From Tritrichomonas foetus (lineage: Eukaryota; Parabasalia; Tritrichomonadida; Tritrichomonadidae), in NCBI GenBank assembly GCA_001839685.1, contig MLAK01000167.1, positions 68,412-132,411 on the forward strand: 64,000 nt of DNA, in the 5' to 3' direction. A program made the position numbers and the translations under genes. The notes under the pieces are model-generated. The model had not been told where the DNA came from, did not search any database, and saw nothing but the letters and a program-made list of their open reading frames with translations. Below, piece by piece: positions 29,786 through 39,981 of the stretch. Numbering within the stretch: the first letter of the stretch is position 1; each line of letters begins with the position of its first letter.

Positions 29786-31414
29786 ATGAACCAGATAGAA
29801 GAAGAGTTGAGCAATCTCGATGATGTAGAAGATGAAATACATCATGATACTGATGATGAAGGTAACTCACCAATAATTGATAAAAATCTACCGACAAAAA
29901 GGAATCCAAATCAAGATGAGATTTACAGACTTGCTGGACGATCACCATTAATGACAATTCTCAATTTAATGATTGGACCAATCCTCACACAAGTTACAGG
30001 AGCTTTATATGGCGTTATTAACACAATTTGGGTGTCACGTGCAATAGGTGAGATTGGAATGTCTGCGGTTGCTACAGAATATTGTTTTGAATGTATAGGC
30101 CGTGCATTTGGTTATTTCTTGCAAAGTGCTGGGACAACTCAAATCAGTTATTTGTATGGTCAAAAATTAGAAGGAGAGGCACCACAAGTTGTTGTAGATA
30201 TTTTACGATTTTCTATTTTATGTGCTGCATCAGTTCCCGCTTTATTAATTCCCATTCATGATCCAGTTGCAAAATGGTATGGCGCAAGCCCTGAAACCAT
30301 CAAAGAAGGTTACAACTATTTATTACCATTTATCGTTGGTGCTATTTTTCCATGTATAAATATGGCCTGTGCTGGATTTTTGCAGGCTGAAGGCAGAACT
30401 ATGCTCATTGGCGTAATTAATATTGTTTCACTTGGTATTTCAATGGCTGGACTTGTTCCATTATTTTTGTATGGATTCAAAAGTGGAATTATCGGAACAT
30501 CAATTGCAACAATTTTAGCTGATGCAATTCCAGGTGTAATTTTAGTGATTCTTTATTTTGCGGGATTTTTTGGTGTTAAACCAAAAGTCAACATGCTTTT
30601 CAAACCATTTTCGAAGCATACATGGAAAGCACTTGGTGTTGGATCATCGCAACTTGTTTCACAACTCGCATTGAACATTCCAGGTATTTTTATTCGTAAA
30701 TTAATCGGCCTTTCAACTGATCCAGTTGATTATGATAATGCAATGTCAGGTTTTAACGTTTTTTGCAGATATAACCAAATTGTGAATTGTTTAGTTATAG
30801 CTGTTACAACTGGATATATTCCACCTGCATCATATGCATATGCAGCTAAAGATTCCATTCGTTATCTTTGGCTTTCATTCCATTCAGCATGGATTGCATT
30901 TGCATGGAGTGTTTTTACAACAATCTTATCTTTGACGATTCCAAGACAGATTTCGATGATGTTTAGTTCAGGTGAAGACTTTTTAAGTTTTTCAGCACCA
31001 ATGTTAAAAGTATCAACTGCCCTTAATTTCATAATGTGGATGAGATTCAACGCCCAAGCAATGCTTCAAGCTCTACAAAGTGGAGGAAGAGCAATGATCA
31101 TTTCTTTTGTATCCAACTTTGTTGCAACTATTGGATTTGCTTATGTTTTATATTTCACTGATAAGCATAATGTTATTCGGTTAATGTGGGTGTATCCAAT
31201 CAGTATTGCTGTTGGGTTTGTGTTTGGTTTGGCACTACTTTTGAAACCTTTACTTCAAATGTATCGCAGCGCCAAAACACAAAGCATTCTCGAAGGAAAA
31301 GACCAAGTCCCAGAACCACTCGACCATCCAGATTTGGCCAAAGAGAAACCAGATGTATCATCATCAGCAGACGAAGGTATTGATCATGAAGGAACTGATA
31401 TCGATGAACTTTAA
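29786..31414 (+). CDS. MATE-family multidrug/cation efflux transporter
   Basis: A 542-residue integral membrane protein with about 12 hydrophobic segments between residues 50 and 500. The first segment reads 'LMTILNLMIGPILTQVTGALYGVINTIWVSRAIGE', the N-terminal signature of MATE proteins (P.i..ql...ly...d...vg..g), and the motif recurs after the midpoint ('WKALGVGSSQLVSQLALNIPGIFIRKLIG'), as expected for the two-lobed fold. Family function: export of organic cations or drugs in exchange for H+ or Na+. The N-terminal 45 residues are acidic and cytosolic, and the C-terminal tail is acidic. MATE genes are numerous in trichomonads; the substrate cannot be told. Confidence 0.88.
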   Translation: MNQIEEELSNLDDVEDEIHHDTDDEGNSPIIDKNLPTKRNPNQDEIYRLAGRSPLMTILNLMIGPILTQVTGALYGVINTIWVSRAIGEIGMSAVATEYCFECIGRAFGYFLQSAGTTQISYLYGQKLEGEAPQVVVDILRFSILCAASVPALLIPIHDPVAKWYGASPETIKEGYNYLLPFIVGAIFPCINMACAGFLQAEGRTMLIGVINIVSLGISMAGLVPLFLYGFKSGIIGTSIATILADAIPGVILVILYFAGFFGVKPKVNMLFKPFSKHTWKALGVGSSQLVSQLALNIPGIFIRKLIGLSTDPVDYDNAMSGFNVFCRYNQIVNCLVIAVTTGYIPPASYAYAAKDSIRYLWLSFHSAWIAFAWSVFTTILSLTIPRQISMMFSSGEDFLSFSAPMLKVSTALNFIMWMRFNAQAMLQALQSGGRAMIISFVSNFVATIGFAYVLYFTDKHNVIRLMWVYPISIAVGFVFGLALLLKPLLQMYRSAKTQSILEGKDQVPEPLDHPDLAKEKPDVSSSADEGIDHEGTDIDEL

Positions 31415-32528
31415 ATATTTCTATCTTTTTTTAATGTTTAATAAAATTTTGAAACTATCAATTAACATTTATCTCATTTATATTTAGGCAATGCAATATT
31501 AATGTCAGTAATAGAATAAAACATTGCTCAAGCGAAATAATTTCAAAAATAATTTATGAAATTTGTTTAAATTGTTTTATTAGAGATGAAATCAAAAGTG
31601 AGTTGATAGAATTAGAGAGTTTACAATGATTTAATCTGTTATTTAATAACAATTTACAAATTCTGAAATATCTACTTTACCTTATTAATTGCAGTCAATA
31701 ATCTACATATAATCTACATATGAAATTGAATTGATCTTTATACTTTCTCTGCTTTTGAATTTTATTTTCTAATTTTAATCAGAATTTTTTTTTGAGTTCA
31801 TTATCTGACTTATATAGAAAAATATGAAATCCATGAATTATTTAATAGATTAGCAATTTCCAAGAGTTAATGACTTCAAGGATAAAAAAAATGCCAATAT
31901 GAAAATAAGCATAAAAATGGGAAAGTTAGATCCTTTCAAAATGAAAAATTCTTTGAATATGCATTGATGTATCTATTGTTGATATGGAAATGAAAGTAAA
32001 CTGAGATAAATATTCTTTTGAATTTGTTGCGAAATTATGCGAAATAAACTTCTAAAAAGTCTTGAATTTTAGTTGTGAATTGAAATACATAATAAAAAAT
32101 CGGTGAGAGAAGAAAATTATTTGTATCTAATTTCGAAGAATTTTTTTTAGTTAAAACAACTCTTTTGATAAACATAATTATTACACACCTTTTTCATTGA
32201 AAACCAATATCTGAGATGATCTTTCTCTGCCATAAGTGATATGATTTCTAATTGTACGCATTTCTGTGTTATTGAAAAAGTTTATCACATTGTCAAAACT
32301 TTGGAATTCTGGAGTTGTAAAACTTTTGGATTATTTTTGAGTTGACATGTTTTCAATGATCATCAGAAATTCTCATTCAGAATGTCAGATTAAATTCAAC
32401 TTTTTCAGAATCCCATCTGTTCATTTCTATGAATAATTGAAAAAAAAGGAATTTTTTTCAATAAACTCTTTTATGATTTTCAATGTATTGAGTAGCTAAG
32501 TCAAAATTTGATTAGTAAACATCACCAG
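31415..32528. other. Intergenic, no gene seen
   Basis: AT-rich spacer of 1.1 kb with no ORF worth reporting and no repeat I can define. Confidence 0.5.
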
Positions 32529-33845
32529 ATGAATTTCACATTTGTGAATCTCGTAACTGTTTTATCTTTTGCTCCATCACCATACTTCACAAAGTACTTA
32601 TCATCTTCACATCCAAATTTACTATTTCAAAACCTCAAATCATCCCATTTTTACAATAATTTTTTTTATTCGCTTGGAAACAACGGTGAAATCACTTTTG
32701 ATAAAAGTTTGTTTAAAAATATGTTAAGCACACCAATTTGCATTGATGATTTTCTCAACTATAATTTTTCTCAAGATATGACATTTACCACTCAGCAGAG
32801 ATTCACCAATAATTCATTAATTGCTATTTACAATTGTATGTTTGATTCAATTCAATCACAAGAAAAAGGTGGCGCATTATATATTGTTGGAAATATTCAA
32901 GTTTCAATTGGGAGTGTTATTTTTTCACGTTGTTATTCAGCTAAAGAAAGCGCATGTTTTCTTATTCACAATAACGCGCCTCTTGAACTCAATTATACAT
33001 GTTGTAGTTACGCTTCTCTTCCGCAATCATCAGAAACCAACTTTATTTATCATAATTATATTGTTGGTTACATAAATTCTTATTCTGTTCAATGGGAATA
33101 TACGTCCTGTTGTTTCTGTCCAGATAGTTTTGAATTTCCATCTTACAACGGACAAGTTGAATTCAATACAGTTTCTTTTTGTAATGTTAAATATGGAAAT
33201 ATTTCGAATGGAAATGCCCTTCATTGTGCTTCTCTTATTTTCAATAAAATAGATTCTGGTGAATTGAGATTTAATGATTTTTATAATCTTCAGGGTCAAA
33301 TGGGAATCCAATTTTTATACATTACACATTCAAATAACTTTTTCTTTACTCATAATAATTTTGAACACATCAAGTTAATTTGCACAACACCACTTGCAAG
33401 TGTAATATATTCGAATCATTATGATATAGTTGTTTCAAAATTAAATATTAAAAAAGCACGTGTAACTTCAGGAAATTTCTCTTTCTGGGGAATTGCTTTC
33501 CAAATTTATTCTATTTCGAACTCGGTCACAGATATTCCAATAAATCAATTTATGATGAATGGCACTGGAACATATCCAGGAGTTAACTTTACTTCAGATA
33601 GCTTCGCAACGCAATCTTTTACCCATTTGGATGATGGCGCATGTATTGGTTATCCCAACGGAATTGGTACACCAAGTTATCTTTTTACTTATCCACCATT
33701 ACCCACATCAACACCAACATCAACACCCATATCAACACCAACATCAACACCAACATCAACACCAACATCAACACCCATATCAACACCAACATTAACAATG
33801 AGCCATTCATCATCAATAGGTTCTTTATCAATAATTCCCACATAA
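32529..33845 (+). CDS. Surface protein ectodomain with Thr/Pro repeat stalk (first part of a broken gene)
   Basis: The frame opens at a TTG (32508); the first ATG is 32529 (MNFTFVNLVTVLSFAP), a modest signal-peptide candidate, giving 438 residues. The body is rich in Asn, Ser, Tyr and Cys and repeatedly shows short strand patterns (NNSLIAIYNCMFDSI, then GGALYIVG), like the right-handed beta-helix 'polymorphic membrane protein' type surface proteins abundant in trichomonads. It ends in a TSTPTSTP/ISTP stalk and a stop at 33843-33845. The next codons in the same frame continue into a transmembrane segment and cytoplasmic tail, so this stop probably breaks a single gene or reflects a sequencing error. 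Likely cell-surface or adhesion role, by family analogy only. Confidence 0.65.
   Translation: MNFTFVNLVTVLSFAPSPYFTKYLSSSHPNLLFQNLKSSHFYNNFFYSLGNNGEITFDKSLFKNMLSTPICIDDFLNYNFSQDMTFTTQQRFTNNSLIAIYNCMFDSIQSQEKGGALYIVGNIQVSIGSVIFSRCYSAKESACFLIHNNAPLELNYTCCSYASLPQSSETNFIYHNYIVGYINSYSVQWEYTSCCFCPDSFEFPSYNGQVEFNTVSFCNVKYGNISNGNALHCASLIFNKIDSGELRFNDFYNLQGQMGIQFLYITHSNNFFFTHNNFEHIKLICTTPLASVIYSNHYDIVVSKLNIKKARVTSGNFSFWGIAFQIYSISNSVTDIPINQFMMNGTGTYPGVNFTSDSFATQSFTHLDDGACIGYPNGIGTPSYLFTYPPLPTSTPTSTPISTPTSTPTSTPTSTPISTPTLTMSHSSSIGSLSIIPT
33709..33795 (+). repeat. 12-bp coding tandem repeat (TSTP stalk)
   Basis: About seven copies of a 12-bp unit close to ACATCAACACCA, encoding TSTP with an ISTP variant. 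It lies just before the stop codon that ends the ectodomain ORF. Confidence 0.9.
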
Positions 33846-35286
33846 ATAGATAATCATACTTTGGAATTATATTTTTCACATCATAACACTCCAACAGCTT
33901 TCCCGGAAACTTTACCTTCAACCGAAAATTTGAACATCGATGAGGGGAGTAATGATAATAATGATATCTCAACTGAAGAAAAAAAGAAGTCGAAAATGAC
34001 TGGAACAATTATTGGGGTTGTTTTTGGAATATTAGCTTTAATTATAATAAGCATCATTATTGCGCTGATAGTGTGGAATAAGAAAAGAAGAATGAATGTA
34101 ATCTTAGCAGCAGATGATAATAGTCATGATGGCCAAGAAAAATGCCAGATTAATAAAAATACTCCCTTTGTGAGTGGACTGGAAAACATTCGAAATGATG
34201 TTTCGATGAATGATAACGAGGCTGCTGCTGGAAAACAAGATGTGCAACTAAGTGAATTAGAAAGGAGAGAAATGGAGATTGAAGAAAGAGAGAAGGCAAT
34301 CATGCAGAAAGAAATTGACCTTCAAAGAAGGGATATGGAATTGAAGGAACGTGAACGAAATTTGTTAATGATGATTCCTTGTTTCAATCAGAGGGAAATC
34401 GAAAAGAAAGAGATAGAAAAGAGAGAACAAGAAAAGAGAGAACAAGAAAAGAAAGANNNNNNNNNNNNNNNNNNNNNNNNNNNNNNNNNNNNNNNNNNNN
34501 NNNNNNNNNNNNNNNNNNNNNNNNNNNNNNNNNNNNNNNNNNNNNNNNNNNNNNNNNNNNNNNNNNNNNNNNNNNNNNNNNNNNNNNNNNNNNNNNNNNN
34601 NNNNNNNNNNNNNNNNNNNNNNNNNNNNNNNNNNNNNNNNNNNNNNNNNNNNNNNNNNNNNNNNNNNNNNNNNNNNNNNNNNNNNNNNNNNNNNNNNNNN
34701 NNNNNNNNNNNNNNNNNNNNNNNNNNNNNNNNNNNNNNNNNNNNNNNNNNNNNNNNNNNNNNNNNNNNNNNNNNNNNNNNNNNNNNNNNNNNNNNNNNNN
34801 NNNNNNNNNNNNNNNNNNNNNNNAGAAAAGAGAGAACAAGAAAAGAAAGAGTTAGAAAAGAAAGAACAAGAAAAGAGAGAACAAGAAAAGAAAGAATTTG
34901 AAAGAAAAGAATTAAGTAGCACAATGAAAGAGAGTAAAGAAATACAAGATACTGTTCCTGTCGTTCCAGTCACACCAAAGAGGAAAAGAGTGAAAAAAGT
35001 AAAGTCAAAGCCAGTTGAAGCCTCATCTTCTCCATTGGAACCGATTTCTCCCATAGACAAAATTGTGGATACTGAATTATTAGTTCCATATGCTGAAGAA
35101 AACACAACAGCTACTTCTGTCAAAAAAAAAGTAAAAAAAATTAAGAGAAAGCAAAGATTAAACACAGAATTGAATGAAGTAGACCAAAGCATGATAAAGG
35201 ATGATTTATTGCAAGATGAAAACAGCCCATGGAAAGAACGGAAGGAAATAGCGACAGCAAGAAAAAAGAATAGAGCTCCAATCTAG
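33846..35286 (+). CDS. Surface protein membrane segment and Lys/Glu-rich cytoplasmic tail (second part, with assembly gap)
   Basis: Same frame as the ectodomain ORF, directly after its stop. The segment TIIGVVFGILALIIISIIIA (about 34002-34061) is one membrane span followed by a basic stop-transfer (NKKRRMN). The tail is a heptad-like charged coiled coil (ELERREMEIEEREKAIMQKE), then KREQEKKE repeats interrupted by a run of N (34457-34823). After the gap the tail resumes one frame off and ends with a Lys-rich segment (KRKRVKKVKSKP) at the stop at 35286. It is most simply the membrane anchor and tail of the preceding ectodomain. Independent translation would have to start at TTG 33861 or the in-frame ATG near 33996. 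Confidence 0.6.
34457..34823. other. Assembly gap (367 N) inside a repetitive coding region
   Basis: A run of 367 N flanked on both sides by GAAAAGAGAGAACAA-type repeats. The real length is unknown. A gap length divisible by three would put the two sides in one frame; the given 367 does not. Confidence 0.99.
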
Positions 35287-35855
35287 AAATGATAATGAAT
35301 TTCTGTGATAGTAATTTTTATATATAAAATATTCAATATATCTAGATTTATGATTTATTAGACCCATACCAATTGAATAAAAACTCCTTGTTTTAGTTTC
35401 CCTTATTCGTTTCAGCAACAACAAAAATACCTTGACATGGTTGCAGTGACATGAACATGGTGCAAAGTGATGAAACCAAAGTGATGAATCCAAAGTGATG
35501 AAACCAAAGTGATGAATCCAAAGTGATGAAACCAAAGTGATGAATCCAAAGTGATGAAACCAAAGTGATGAAACTAAAGTGATGAAACCAAAGTGATGAA
35601 ACTAAAGTGAAGAATCACAATAACAAAAATAAAAGCAATAATCAAAAAGAAAGTTAACATATAATAATATATTTATTTGGTTGAGTAATTTGAAAGTCCT
35701 AGCAAGCTCAAAAGCTCGACAAATTACTCAAAAGTCCGATTTTTTTTTACATTTTTTTTTTCTTTTTTTTTAAAAAGATGGTGTTTTCTCTCTGTCTCTT
35801 ATTCTCCTTTCCTCGAGTCTGTAGTGCCTTTTACAAAAATGAAGTTGCAAGCATT
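35287..35855. other. Intergenic between convergent genes, contains minisatellite
   Basis: Apart from the 14-bp array at 35464-35615 and T/A runs near 35740-35775, nothing recognisable. Confidence 0.5.
35464..35615. repeat. Minisatellite, 14-bp unit, about 11 copies
   Basis: Tandem copies of a 14-bp unit close to AAAGTGATGAAACC, alternating with AAAGTGATGAATCC so that part of the array is a 28-bp higher-order repeat. It is non-coding, in the spacer between the convergent surface protein and IBD genes. Confidence 0.95.
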
Positions 35856-36848
35856 TTAAATTCTATCACCGAGATCGAAAAAGTCAAGAGATGCTTTGTC
35901 ATCAGTTGGTGGGAAGAACATGAGCGGGTCTTCGGAAAATACAACAGATGGAATGATATCATATTCTTCGATAGATTTGAATTGCTCATTCTCTGTAAAA
36001 TCAAATCCGAAATCTGTTGATGACAAAGGAATTAAGTCTGGTGGTGGGGTAATGGGATCAGATAAATCGCGAGATGTTTTTAGGTCGTCGAGGGAGAGCG
36101 TTAAGGTGCTGAACAAGCTTGCTGACAAACCTGTTGATAAGCTGGTTGCCAAGCTATTTGATAATCTTGCTGGAATGCTCGCGCTAGAAATTTTTTCAAA
36201 CAAACTCTGTGAATTTTGATTTGATGTTGTTTTGACAGCATTTCCAACAGTCACTGATTGAGCATTTTTACTTTTGTTGGTGTGAGTAACATTACTACTG
36301 ATGGTGATTCTATCAATAAGTGGCGAATTTTCGGATTTGATATCGATCGATGGCGAGCTCGACATTGAATTTGACGAGTTATTGGAGGATGAATTTTTAG
36401 GCTGATTAACCTTTTGTCTCACAGTCCATTGTCTCAATTCGGCAAAATTGTTTCGGAGGAATGGGAATTTGGATATCAATTCGCCTGCGGAATCAGTTCC
36501 TGTCGGAACAGTTCCATAGCCGAGAGCTTGGAATGATCCATTGATTGATGACTTACACTTCGTGATGAGGAGTCGCAATTGGTGGGTATTGATTGCGATA
36601 GAATTTGTAAGCCAAATGACGCCACAAACAAGAGAGCGCTTCCAATCATTTTCGTCATTTTTGACAGAAAAGCGTTTGATTGATTTAACAATGTCTTTGA
36701 AGACTTCGTTGCTCTTGTTTCGCCTATTTTTACAGTTTGGTGAGGAAAGCTGTTCGCGAAGCTTTGTGTAGGCTTCTTGATCTTCTTCAGTAAGGAGTTC
36801 GAAGTATCGTGGCATAACATCTTTGGATATTTTTTCGGCTCGGGGCAT
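35856..36848 (-). CDS. Initiator-binding-domain (IBD, IBP39-like) transcription factor
   Basis: A 330-residue protein. Residues about 10-145 match the trichomonad initiator-binding domain: 'PRYFELLTEEDQEAYTKLREQLSSP', 'VFKDIVKSIKRF', 'DWKRSLVCGVIWLTNSIAINTHQLRLLI' and 'CKSSINGSFQALGYG'. This winged-helix domain, known from T. vaginalis IBP39, binds the initiator element at the start site of protein genes. The following 'FPFLRNNFAELRQWTVRQK' is also typical of the family. The middle is Ser/Asn-rich linker, and the C-terminus is acidic and aromatic (EDPLMFFPPTDD, then DFFDLGDRI), a possible partner-binding tail like the one with which IBP39 contacts RNA polymerase II. Start is the ATG at 36848. 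Confidence 0.88.
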   Translation of the reverse strand: MPRAEKISKDVMPRYFELLTEEDQEAYTKLREQLSSPNCKNRRNKSNEVFKDIVKSIKRFSVKNDENDWKRSLVCGVIWLTNSIAINTHQLRLLITKCKSSINGSFQALGYGTVPTGTDSAGELISKFPFLRNNFAELRQWTVRQKVNQPKNSSSNNSSNSMSSSPSIDIKSENSPLIDRITISSNVTHTNKSKNAQSVTVGNAVKTTSNQNSQSLFEKISSASIPARLSNSLATSLSTGLSASLFSTLTLSLDDLKTSRDLSDPITPPPDLIPLSSTDFGFDFTENEQFKSIEEYDIIPSVVFSEDPLMFFPPTDDKASLDFFDLGDRI

Positions 36849-36869
36849 GTCAGAGAATGGAGAGAAAAA

Positions 36870-36874
36870 AGTGA
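36870..36874 (-). promoter_or_regulatory. Initiator-like motif of the IBD gene
   Basis: TCACT on the minus strand (TTCACTTTT), with the presumed start A about 24 bases before the ATG. If used, the factor could bind its own promoter. Confidence 0.45.
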
Positions 36875-38783
36875 AGAAAAAAAATTGAAAGAAACACTTT
36901 CAATTTTCAATGCGATGAATACTTTTTCTGACATTTTTGAGAGAGAATTTAATTGATTTGAAAAATGAGTTATTTTTAAGTCAAACAGATTGAATTGAAT
37001 ACAAAAATTATATACCCTTACAACATGAAAATTATTTGAATACGGATTCACACTTTTGATTGATCGAATATCTCTTAAATAAATCGAGTAATATCTGTAA
37101 TTTACTCGAAATGATATTTAATATTTGCTATTTATTATGAATAAAACGAAAATTATTACATTTTTGCTTTGTTCCAATGTATAATAATATTTTTTGTTTG
37201 AAAGAAGAAAACGCTTTTCCAATTCAATCGAACTTCAGTCGGGTAATTTTTGAAAGATGAACTTTAATTTTTTGTTTTTGAGTGATTTTGAAGAAATGAT
37301 TGCAAAAATTGAATAAAATGATTTAAATAGCTATTGGCTTACATTCAAATTAAAACTTTTTAATAGGATATGGCCGGACATTTTGTGAATTTTCTTGAAC
37401 GATAATTGTTCAAAATATCCAATACGATTTCAAAATCATCTTAACATGAAATATAAGAGATGGATACTCACAATCTGATTAAGTCAATCAAGTTCTACCT
37501 GTCAACATTGAATTTAATTTATGAACTTTTGAACTTTTTTTGTGACTTTCAAAAAGTTCCCATTGTCTTTTTCCTCTTCAATAATCTGATAAAAATACTC
37601 CAAATTAAACGTCATTTGAAAAAAAATTGAGAATAACCATTTCAATAACTTGAATAGAAAATTCTGATGATGACAGCTATTGCGATTGTGAGATGAAATT
37701 TCGTATCTTATTCGATATATTTTCCTTTTTTAATCATAATTTTCCGTTTGATGGTTCATCTGGACATCATAGTTAGCTTTCTGAGAATTTTACCGCAAAG
37801 TCCATATCCGAAAACATGTGAAAACTTCTTTATTTTTCTCAAAATTGTTTTAAGAACAATATATTCCATCAAAAGAAAGAATTCTTTCATTTCTATTAAA
37901 CAAAAGTCGAGAGAAAAATATCGTCAATTTCAATTCTGGATTTTTTCTTATTTTAGACTGACAAATTTGATTATGCAAACATAGATATATGAAATATCAT
38001 TTTGTGATGAATTTTTCTTTGAATATAGAAAATTCTATATCTTTGAAAACTTGCTGTAAATCTGTTGAAAATCAAATCAAATCACATCAGTCATGTAACA
38101 AATCGATATTTCCCATAATCATATCATAATAAAATGGATTCCCAAAAAATGAAATGTATCGAAACGTCGTCTCCAAAATAAAGCAAGCAGCAGAACTAAG
38201 CGAACATAGTCTGGTGATTTTATTTTAATGACCAAAATCTAACTCTCTAGAAAATAGTGTATATCAAATCGATGGAACGATTATGAAATTCTGATCTTTG
38301 TCAAATCATGTGCTTTGCAAAATATGAAGGAACATACCCTGTTGACAATGAAGAAATCTTTTATGTTTGAAGACTTCACTCATTTCATAATTTGGTCACA
38401 TCAAGTGAAATTGAAAATTATTCAAATTATGAATGACCTTCAAATAAAAAACAAATTTATCTTTATTACATCAAATTATTAATATATAATATTAATAATT
38501 TCAATTATTAAAACATTTATTAATAACAATTTTTCTAATAAATTATCATGATATAAGTTTTATTTCGCAATAATCCCAGTTTATGATGTTAACCGCCCAT
38601 TCACAATTTTTTTCCACCTTAGAAGATAGTTATCTCAGAACAGCATGATGCTCTAATGAAAACCATTTCTTAAGTAATAAAGAATCACAATATTATACGC
38701 ATTTTGATATTGAAAATAATCATTACATCTCTTTCTCTCATGATGAATCAAAATGCATGTGAACGTTTATAAAAAAAATTGTA
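36875..38783. other. Intergenic between divergent genes, no gene seen
   Basis: 1.9 kb, AT-rich. A 78-codon plus-strand ORF at 37748-37984 has no recognisable domain. I see no repeat ends or RNA gene. Confidence 0.5.
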
Positions 38784-39452
38784 ATGCCTCCGAAAAGTAA
38801 AGCCGATCCTACACATGATATTTTACGAATTTTGAAAGATAAAAATCGTCCATATAGTGCCATAACTCTTGGAGATGAACTCCACGGAGAGTATGGTGCA
38901 TCAGCTGTCAAAAAAGCAGTTGAACAATTAGCAGATGACGGAATTATTTCATGCAAAGTGAGCGGAAAGGCGAAATTGTATTTTGCGAGACAAGATGGAC
39001 TCCCCGTAGCCACGCCTGAACAACTTGATTTAATGGACCAAAATATCGAAAATTTACGAAATACTTCTGCTCAATTGAAAGAAAAAGTTGAAATGTTAAG
39101 ATCAAGAAGAAATGAACTCTCCAATACAAAACCAATTGATGAACTTCGAAATTATCGAATCGAAGTTGAACAGAAATTGGAGAAAGAAGAAGAAAGGAAA
39201 AATCAGCTCATTCAAATGACAGAGGGAATAACACCAGAAGATGCATCGAAGTTTCAAAAAGACTTTAACGAGAGATGCGCCCAATGGCGTCAAAGGAAGA
39301 ATAAATGCAAAGAAATTGTCGATCAGATTTCTGAAGGATGTGGGAAAAAGCCATCAGAAATTTTCGAAGAATTAGATTTGGAAACTGACGAAAATTTAGG
39401 GTTGAAACTTGAATACAAAGATAAAAAATATATCGTTACGGAAAATAGCTGA
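38784..39452 (+). CDS. HOP2: Hop2/PSMC3IP-like meiotic recombination protein
   Basis: A 222-residue protein, the usual Hop2 length. Residues about 8-75 are the winged-helix DNA-binding domain (DILRILKDKNRPYSAITLGDELHG, then GKAKLYFARQDG). A coiled coil follows (about 80-165), then the C-terminal 'ECGKKPSEIFEELDLETDE'-like block typical of Hop2. In other eukaryotes Hop2 with Mnd1 stimulates Dmc1/Rad51 strand exchange and homologous pairing in meiosis. The ATG at 38784 follows an A-rich leader. Confidence 0.85.
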   Translation: MPPKSKADPTHDILRILKDKNRPYSAITLGDELHGEYGASAVKKAVEQLADDGIISCKVSGKAKLYFARQDGLPVATPEQLDLMDQNIENLRNTSAQLKEKVEMLRSRRNELSNTKPIDELRNYRIEVEQKLEKEEERKNQLIQMTEGITPEDASKFQKDFNERCAQWRQRKNKCKEIVDQISEGCGKKPSEIFEELDLETDENLGLKLEYKDKKYIVTENS

Positions 39453-39981
39453 TTTACTTTCGATCTACACATGCATATTTGTGCCAAACTGTTTGAATTA
39501 AATATGTTTTTTCGAACTTCTTTTTTTTAAAAAATTTTTCTTTTTGTTGATGTTTCCTCCGAATGTTTAGATTTTTGATGTTAATAAATTTATCAAGAGT
39601 TCATACATTTGTTGTCATGAGTAATGATTTTCTTCATAAATAATATCTATAATAAATCAAAAGTAATGAATGAATTCATCACTCTCAGAAATTAAACAGA
39701 TGAATTATAAATGTTTTATATATAAAATATTGTGTGTCTTCTCTTTCCTCAAAAGAAGTTGACTACTTTTCGTATGAGTAACTTCATATTAATTGCGTGA
39801 AAGTATTGATCGAAATCGCGCAGATTGATAATGATTTTCATTTGGTGAAAATTGTTGGATTAACTCAAAGATTAAATTTCCTTTGAAAGCTTTAAAATTG
39901 TAGGGTAATATTTTCAAAAAAAAAAAAAAATGCAGAAGTATAAAAATTAATATTTTTTCTTTTTTATAAATCAAAAAAAAT
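39453..39981. other. Intergenic between convergent genes, no gene seen
   Basis: About 530 bases, AT-rich, no features. Confidence 0.5.

Noticed and set aside
35464..35615. CRISPR array (14-bp direct repeats)
   Set aside because: The units are directly adjacent with no unique spacers, in a eukaryotic genome; this is a minisatellite. The same applies to 46089-46221.
36476..37051. 191-codon minus-strand ORF overlapping the IBD gene
   Set aside because: It overlaps the IBD gene in another frame; the IBD reading has clear domain matches.
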